A stretch of DNA of 19,204 nucleotides from JOPF136 sp035517515 (GTDB taxonomy: Bacteria > Acidobacteriota > Terriglobia > Acidiferrales > UBA7541), in the NCBI GenBank assembly GCA_035517515.1, contig DATIYQ010000274.1, positions 1-19,204 on the forward strand, given 5' to 3'. Below, in pieces: positions 15,054-19,204 of the stretch; the stretch's first letter is position 1; the number at the start of each line of letters is the position of its first letter. Below the pieces are notes generated by a model. The model made no database searches. It was given only the letters and a program-made list of their open reading frames with translations, and was not told where the DNA came from. The translations under genes and the position numbers were made by a program.

Positions 15054-15935
15054 CTACGCCTCGATGTGGCCTTCGAGCACCGCCACCGCGGTGCCGCTCA
15101 CGCGCGGAACCAGCTTGCTGCCGGCGCGTTCTACGGTGACGTGCAGTTCGCTGGGCCGGCCCATTTCGATGCCCTGGTGGATGTCGAGCTTCGCGCCGGC
15201 TTCCAGCTTCCCGTGGTTCACCAGGTAGGCGCCCAGAGAGCCGCCCGCGGAGCCCGTGGCCGGGTCCTCATAGAGCGCCCAGGGAACCATGCCCCGCGCA
15301 TAGGCCTCGCCCGCGCGTCCCAGCGCAAAACAGTAAGCCAGCGTGCCGCGATCCGCGATCAAATTGGCCAGCGCATGCATGTCCAGCCGGATGCGCTTCA
15401 GCGCCGCGCGGTTTTTCAGCGGCACCATCAGGTTGAAAATTCCCGTGGAAACGTATTCCACCGGCAGTTTCGAGTGCAGGTCTGAGACGCGCAACCCCAG
15501 CGCGGCCATCAGCGCTTTCGACGGCACCCGAGCGGGAAAAAAACGCGCCGGTTTCTGCTCCATGGTCACCCGCGACGGGCGCCCCCCATCGAATTCGATG
15601 GCCACCGGCAGCAGTCCCGCGCCCACTTCCTGAATCACGTTGACCAGGCCATCGTTGCGAGGCACCACCCCCAGCAGCGCCAGCAGGTACCAGGTGCCGA
15701 TCACCGGGTGGCCGGCCAGCGGCAGCTCGCGCTCCGTGGTGAAGATGCGCAGGCGCGCCAGCGCCTGGTTATGCGTGGGCCGCTGCACGAACACCGTTTC
15801 GGCAAGATTCATCTCCCGGGCGATGGCCTGCATACGCTCCGCGGGAATGCCGTCCCCATCCGCCACCACCGCCAGCGGGTTGCCGGCGAACGGCCGGTTG
15901 GTGAATACATCGAGCGTGTAGAGGCGGCGGCGCAT
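15054..15935 (-). CDS. PhzF-family isomerase / epimerase-like protein
   Basis: The PhzF family shares the diaminopimelate-epimerase fold; PhzF itself isomerises a phenazine precursor, but most members have unknown substrates and there is no phenazine cluster here. The 293-residue protein begins MRRRLYTLDVFTNRPFAGNPLAVV, with the family catalytic glutamate at Glu46 (MNLAETVFV, equivalent to Glu45 of PhzF), ELPLAGHPVIGTWYLLA in the first half, and EDPATGSAGGSLGAYLV in the second. All family landmarks are present, so it should be a working enzyme. The ATG at 15933-15935 was chosen because homology begins there; the frame is open 48 codons further upstream without any family similarity. It follows the phosphohexomutase gene by 203 bases, and is convergent with nusB. 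Confidence 0.9.
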   Translation of the reverse strand: MRRRLYTLDVFTNRPFAGNPLAVVADGDGIPAERMQAIAREMNLAETVFVQRPTHNQALARLRIFTTERELPLAGHPVIGTWYLLALLGVVPRNDGLVNVIQEVGAGLLPVAIEFDGGRPSRVTMEQKPARFFPARVPSKALMAALGLRVSDLHSKLPVEYVSTGIFNLMVPLKNRAALKRIRLDMHALANLIADRGTLAYCFALGRAGEAYARGMVPWALYEDPATGSAGGSLGAYLVNHGKLEAGAKLDIHQGIEMGRPSELHVTVERAGSKLVPRVSGTAVAVLEGHIEA

Positions 15936-16075
15936 TGGTTCTGCGGAGCGTTTCCGGGAGCCGGCAATGAGCACCCGGCCCCATGAGTGCCGAGTATACG
16001 CGAGATGCGCCACGGGGGCACGCGCGCGCTCCTGGGCCGGCGATGCCACTTTGGCCGCCTCCCCGTGGCACAGCG

Positions 16076-16096
16076 GCACAGGTTTTTAGCCTGTGC
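16076..16096. repeat. REP-like hairpin between pgm and phzF-like genes
   Basis: GCACAGG (16076-16082) and CCTGTGC (16090-16096) form a perfect seven-base stem with a seven-base loop (TTTTTAG on the plus strand). It lies 43 bases beyond the phosphohexomutase stop, in the 203-base gap before the PhzF-like gene. On the transcribed minus strand no U-run follows the stem, so it fits a repetitive extragenic palindrome better than an intrinsic terminator. I see nothing else in this gap. Confidence 0.6.
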
Positions 16097-16138
16097 GCTT
16101 TCCGCGGCTTTCCGCCCGCGCGGTCGTGCGCGGCCCGG

Positions 16139-17617
16139 CTATAGCCCGCGCACCAGCGCGGCAGTGCGATCCAGAATCCCGCCGGTCGTTGCCGCCGAGC
16201 CGGTTTCCGCATACAGCCGCAGCATGGGTTCGGTGCCTGATCCCCGCACCATCAGCCAACCGGCGTCTCCCAGATAAATCTTCACCCCGTCCAGGTCTTC
16301 GCGTTTCACCACCGGAAACTCCAGGTAGCGCTCCAGCCCGGCCTGGCTGAAGTGTTCCAGGGCCTTCTCCTTCTGCCCCGGCGCCAGCGTCAGGTCCATG
16401 CGGCCATAGTGGTGCGCGCCGAATTCCGCGTGCAACAGGGCGATGATCTCGCCCAGCGATTTGCGGTGCCAGGCCAGCACTTCCGCCAGCAGCAGGGCGC
16501 AGGAGGCGGCGTCGCGCTCCGGAATGTGCAGCTTGGTGCCGATGCCGCCGCTCTCTTCGCCCCCCAGCAGAATGTCGCGCTCCAGCATCAGCTCGCAGAT
16601 GTATTTGAAGCCCACCGCGGTCTCAAACAGCGTGCGGCCAAATTTCGCGGCCAGTTTGTCCACCAGTTTGGTCACCGAAAATGTTTTCGCCACCCCGCCG
16701 GAAATTTGGCGCGTTCCGGCCAGGTGCCAAAGCAGGATGGAAAGAATCTGGTGCGGGGTCACAAACGTCCCGTCGCGGTCCATGGCCCCAATGCGGTCCG
16801 CGTCCCCGTCCATCACAAATCCGGCGTCGAAGCTGCCGGCGCGCATGGCCGCGCGCATGGGCGCGATGTTCGGCTCGATGGGCTCCGGATTCACGCCCCC
16901 GAATTGCGGATCGCGCTTCCCGCGTATCTCCTCACAGGCGATGCCGTGGCGGTCGAAGAGCGATTTCAAAATCCCCGCCCCAGAGCCGTGCATGGCGTCC
17001 ACCAGAAAACGGAACTGCGCGTCCTTCAACCGCTGCCAGTCCACCAGCGTGTCCAGCGCCTCCAGGTAGGGCGCGCGCAGGTCAATCGGATGAATCAGCG
17101 ACGGCCGCGGCGCCAGCCCGGGCACGCCGTCGCGCAGCACCGCGGGCAGTTCCTGTTCAATCTGCGCCACGATCGAGGGCAGCGCCGAACTGCCGTAACT
17201 GGCTTTGTATTTCAGCCCGTTCCATTTCGGCGGATTGTGGCTGGCGGTGATCATGATGCCGCCGGCCGCGCCGCGCTGCCGCACCAGCAGCGACACTGCG
17301 GGAGTGGGCGAGGCCCGCTCGGCGAGAAATACCGGGATCTCTGCCAGCGTCAGCGTCTCCGCCGCAGTGCGCGCGAAGTCTTCCGAGTCCAGGCGGTGGT
17401 CGTAGCCCACAATCACGCCGCGTCCGGCATTTTCCGCGCGCACCACGTAGCGCGCCACCGCCCAGGTCACCCTGCGCACATTTTCGTGGGTATAGTCGTC
17501 GCCCATAATCCCGCGCCACCCGTCTGTGCCGAATTGGATGGTGACTGGTGACCGGCAGCGAGCTGCGGGACGGCATGAAGGAAAGTTAGCAGGTTGTGCC
17601 CGGAAGCCGAAAGTCAA
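16139..17617 (-). CDS. Phosphohexomutase (phosphoglucomutase/phosphomannomutase)
   Basis: A cytoplasmic alpha-D-phosphohexomutase interconverting hexose 1- and 6-phosphates. The four family signatures are intact: the phosphoserine loop ITASHNPP (Ser126 in this numbering), the metal-binding DGDADR, the sugar-specificity loop GGEESGG and the phosphate-binding RGSGTEPMLR. FGTDGWRGI near the N-terminus is also typical. GEESGG occurs in phosphoglucomutase-like members, while the nearby manC suggests mannose use, so I leave the symbol open. The start is doubtful: conserved sequence begins at TIQFGTDGWRG, but no ATG or GTG precedes it in frame. The codon just before is GTC (17543-17545), and the first legal start is a TTG at 17617 inside repeat-like DNA. 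The fpg-like gene ends 31 bases upstream of that TTG. Confidence 0.88.
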   Translation of the reverse strand: MTFGFRAQPANFPSCRPAARCRSPVTIQFGTDGWRGIMGDDYTHENVRRVTWAVARYVVRAENAGRGVIVGYDHRLDSEDFARTAAETLTLAEIPVFLAERASPTPAVSLLVRQRGAAGGIMITASHNPPKWNGLKYKASYGSSALPSIVAQIEQELPAVLRDGVPGLAPRPSLIHPIDLRAPYLEALDTLVDWQRLKDAQFRFLVDAMHGSGAGILKSLFDRHGIACEEIRGKRDPQFGGVNPEPIEPNIAPMRAAMRAGSFDAGFVMDGDADRIGAMDRDGTFVTPHQILSILLWHLAGTRQISGGVAKTFSVTKLVDKLAAKFGRTLFETAVGFKYICELMLERDILLGGEESGGIGTKLHIPERDAASCALLLAEVLAWHRKSLGEIIALLHAEFGAHHYGRMDLTLAPGQKEKALEHFSQAGLERYLEFPVVKREDLDGVKIYLGDAGWLMVRGSGTEPMLRLYAETGSAATTGGILDRTAALVRGL

Positions 17618-17625
17618 AAGTTAGC
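17605..17625 (-). repeat. Weak 7-base repeat at the pgm start region
   Basis: On the minus strand three heptamers follow one another, GCTAACT, TTTGACT and TTCGGCT, sharing ...CT at a seven-base period. The decamer AAAGTTAGCA also occurs twice on the plus strand at 17582-17591 and 17617-17626, and GGTGACT is followed directly by GGTGACC at 17540-17553. The array is short and diverged, so chance cannot be excluded. Confidence 0.35.
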
Positions 17626-17648
17626 ACCGCGATGCCCAGCGTCCGCTT

Positions 17649-18548
17649 CTAGCGGCGCCGCAGGGCCTCCAGCGCTTCCAGCGTGCGCGGCCAGTCCGCT
17701 CCCAGCAGCCGCGAGAGACTCCGGTCCGCAAGCACTCGTCCGCCGGTTTGGCATCGCGCGCAGTAGTTCGTTTCGTTGTCCGCGTAGCGGATGCGAAGAA
17801 TCCTTTCTCCGCACCGGGGACATGGCTTTCCATATCGCCCGTGAACGGCCATGCCCTCGCGAAACGCCGTGACATGTTCGGGAAAGCCGGACTCCGCCTC
17901 CGCGCACAGCCGGCCGATCCACAACTGGAGGCTCTGGCGCGTGGCGGCAAACAGCCTTTCCCACTCTGGTGGCTCCAGTTTGTCCGTGAGCGTGACCGGC
18001 GAGAGCTGTGCAGCATGCAGGATCTCATCCGAATACGCGTTGCCGATGCCGCTGAGAAGACGTGGATCGGTGAGCGCTCTTTTCAGCGTGTGGCGTTCGG
18101 CCGTCAGCGCATTGCGAAACGCGTGCAAATCGCAAGTGAGCACGTCAATGCCGCCCGGATCCATGGCCCGCAGCCCTTCCTCGCCCTTCACCACGTGCAG
18201 CGAGGCGCGGTGTTTTGTCCCCGCTTCGGTCAGCACCAGCGTTCCACGCGGAAAATCGAAGGCGGCAAGGCTCCGGCGGCCGGCCAGCTTGGTTCTCGAC
18301 GCACGCCAGTGCAGCCGGCCCGCAATCATCAGGTGCAGCAACAGCCAGAGTTCGCCTTCCACTCCGATGGCGATCCGCTTTCCGATGCGCCGCAATTCGC
18401 GCACCACCCGCCCCTCCACATCCGCAAGAGGCGGCTCAGCGGTTCGCAGCAGAAACGGGCTGGCCAGCCGCACCCGTTCCAGCGGCTGGCCGAGGATGCG
18501 CGGCTCGAGTGCGCGGAGATACGCGGCAATATCCGGCAGTTCCGGCAT
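17649..18548 (-). CDS. Fpg/MutM-like DNA glycosylase, atypical zinc finger
   Basis: Fpg/Nei enzymes excise oxidised bases and cut the abasic site, using the N-terminal proline as nucleophile. The start must be ATG 18546-18548, because only then is Pro2 exposed (MPELPDIAAY with Glu3); an ATG four codons upstream would destroy the active site. Lys57 (RRIGKR), the H2TH element LLSGIGNAYSDEIL (about 164-177) and a zinc finger C243-x2-C246-x16-C263-x2-C266 are present. Two things are unusual: the zinc-finger arginine that contacts the lesion backbone (Arg258 in E. coli Fpg) is Asn258 here, and about 33 residues follow the last cysteine, where normal Fpg ends almost at once. MPELPD replaces the usual MPELPE. 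Fpg-like or Nei-like specificity is open. It lies 176 bases after manC. Confidence 0.88.
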   Translation of the reverse strand: MPELPDIAAYLRALEPRILGQPLERVRLASPFLLRTAEPPLADVEGRVVRELRRIGKRIAIGVEGELWLLLHLMIAGRLHWRASRTKLAGRRSLAAFDFPRGTLVLTEAGTKHRASLHVVKGEEGLRAMDPGGIDVLTCDLHAFRNALTAERHTLKRALTDPRLLSGIGNAYSDEILHAAQLSPVTLTDKLEPPEWERLFAATRQSLQLWIGRLCAEAESGFPEHVTAFREGMAVHGRYGKPCPRCGERILRIRYADNETNYCARCQTGGRVLADRSLSRLLGADWPRTLEALEALRRR

Positions 18549-18724
18549 GACCATCAGCATGCTGGTCGCGCCGGCTCATTTGCAACTCGACCTTACAGGA
18601 TGGGCGGAAAATGCCGGTTTTAGGACTCAGCGATCGCGCGTTTGGCGTTCTGGAAGGATCACCGTCACCTGGATCTGGATCGGCTCAAATTCCAAGTACC
18701 ATCGAATGCTTTGACCTTCCCGGG

Positions 18725-19204
18725 TTACAGCAGGTCTCTGCGCTTCTGTTCTTCGAGCCATCGAACGATCTTGCCCACGGCTTGCGCGCGGCTCCGCGGG
18801 CAGATGAGCAGCGCGTCCGGGGTTTCCACCACCACCAGGTCGTTCACCCCCAGCGCCGCCACCAGCTTTTTGGCGCTCCAGATGTAGTTGCCGAAAGCGT
18901 CCATGGCGCACAGCGGCGCGGAGGAGACATTTGCCCCCGCCTGCGCGCCCCCGGCCCGCGCGGCGAGGTCATAGACGGCCGCCCAGGAGCCGATGTCGCT
19001 CCAGCCCACCTCCGCCGGCAATACGAACACGTTTCCCCCGCCGCGCTCCTGCGTGGCGCGTTCCATCACCGCGTAATCTACGGAGATGTTTTCCAGTTTC
19101 GGATACGCGCGCGCCAATGCTGTCGCGTACCGCCGCGTGCCGATGGTTTCCGCCACCTCCGCCAGCGCCGCGTGCGTCGCCGGCAGGTCGCGCCGCAGGC
19201 AATC
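18725..19204 (-). CDS. manC: Mannose-1-phosphate guanylyltransferase, C-terminal part
   Basis: The frame is open to the right edge of the window (159 residues, with the N-terminus and catalytic signature outside). The visible part matches the C-terminal half of GDP-mannose pyrophosphorylases: ISVDYAVMERA, the conserved EVGWSDIGSWAAVYDL, GNYIWSAKKLVAALGVNDLVVVETPDALLICPRSRAQAVGKIVRWL. The enzyme makes GDP-mannose from mannose 1-phosphate and GTP for polysaccharide or glycan synthesis. A GTG at 19156 is an internal valine, not a start. Together with the phosphohexomutase downstream it could form a short GDP-mannose route. Confidence 0.9.
   Translation of the reverse strand, partial: DCLRRDLPATHAALAEVAETIGTRRYATALARAYPKLENISVDYAVMERATQERGGGNVFVLPAEVGWSDIGSWAAVYDLAARAGGAQAGANVSSAPLCAMDAFGNYIWSAKKLVAALGVNDLVVVETPDALLICPRSRAQAVGKIVRWLEEQKRRDLL

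Noticed and set aside
15936..16079. 48-codon N-terminal extension of the PhzF-like protein
   Set aside because: PhzF similarity begins at MRRRLYTLDVF, and the extension overlaps the REP-like hairpin region.
16352..17551. 399-codon plus-strand ORF opposite the phosphohexomutase gene
   Set aside because: It is an antisense shadow of a gene with all catalytic motifs intact.

Overview
This window looks like an ordinary chromosomal segment of a GC-rich, free-living bacterium. Gene content and style (sucC-sucD-ndk operon, a DUF2905 protein, a TPR/GAF/GGDEF-like receptor beside beta-oxidation enzymes, a solitary trpD, an atypical Fpg with a C-terminal tail, a pgm/manC pair) resemble Acidobacteriota. 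That placement is a judgement from pattern recognition, not from a search. Coding density is high and no intergenic gap exceeds about 225 bases. I see no rRNA, tRNA, CRISPR array, transposase, phage gene or biosynthetic cluster.

Layout, left to right. Bases 1-1562 (minus strand): the 5' two thirds of a DinB-family gene, cut by the window edge, and trpD (tryptophan synthesis). Bases 1653-5920 (plus): sucC and sucD (succinyl-CoA synthetase, overlapping by ATGA), ndk, a DUF2905 membrane protein, and xseA (exonuclease VII large subunit). Bases 5981-7789 (minus): lepA, convergent with xseA. Bases 8014-15009 (plus): a secreted DUF4440/SnoaL-like protein, an 855-residue TPR-GAF-degenerate GGDEF protein, 3-hydroxyacyl-CoA dehydrogenase, enoyl-CoA hydratase, an EcsC-family protein, and the overlapping pair ribH-nusB. 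Bases 15054-19204 (minus): manC (cut by the right edge), an Fpg/MutM-like glycosylase, a phosphohexomutase and a PhzF-like isomerase, transcribed in that order.

How genes relate: SucCD makes a nucleoside triphosphate by substrate-level phosphorylation and Ndk spreads that phosphate to other NTPs. The dehydrogenase and hydratase catalyse consecutive steps of beta-oxidation or butyrate-type metabolism. RibH (riboflavin) and NusB (rRNA antitermination) are translationally coupled, a common bacterial pairing. The phosphohexomutase and ManC would give mannose-1-phosphate and GDP-mannose for surface sugars.

The most interesting structure is not a gene system. It is a set of degenerate 7-base tandem repeats at gene ends: after ndk, between the dehydrogenase and hydratase genes (two arrays in opposite orientation that form an inverted repeat), inside the 3' end of nusB where the array encodes the protein tail, and more weakly at the uncertain start of the phosphohexomutase gene. 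There is also a duplicated hairpin module directly in front of xseA. The most interesting protein is the TPR-GAF-GGDEF-like protein: its cyclase signature is lost (AGWAV) but the RxxD inhibitory-site motif is kept at the canonical spacing, which suggests a cyclic-di-GMP receptor rather than an enzyme. I found no clear, previously undescribed multi-gene system.
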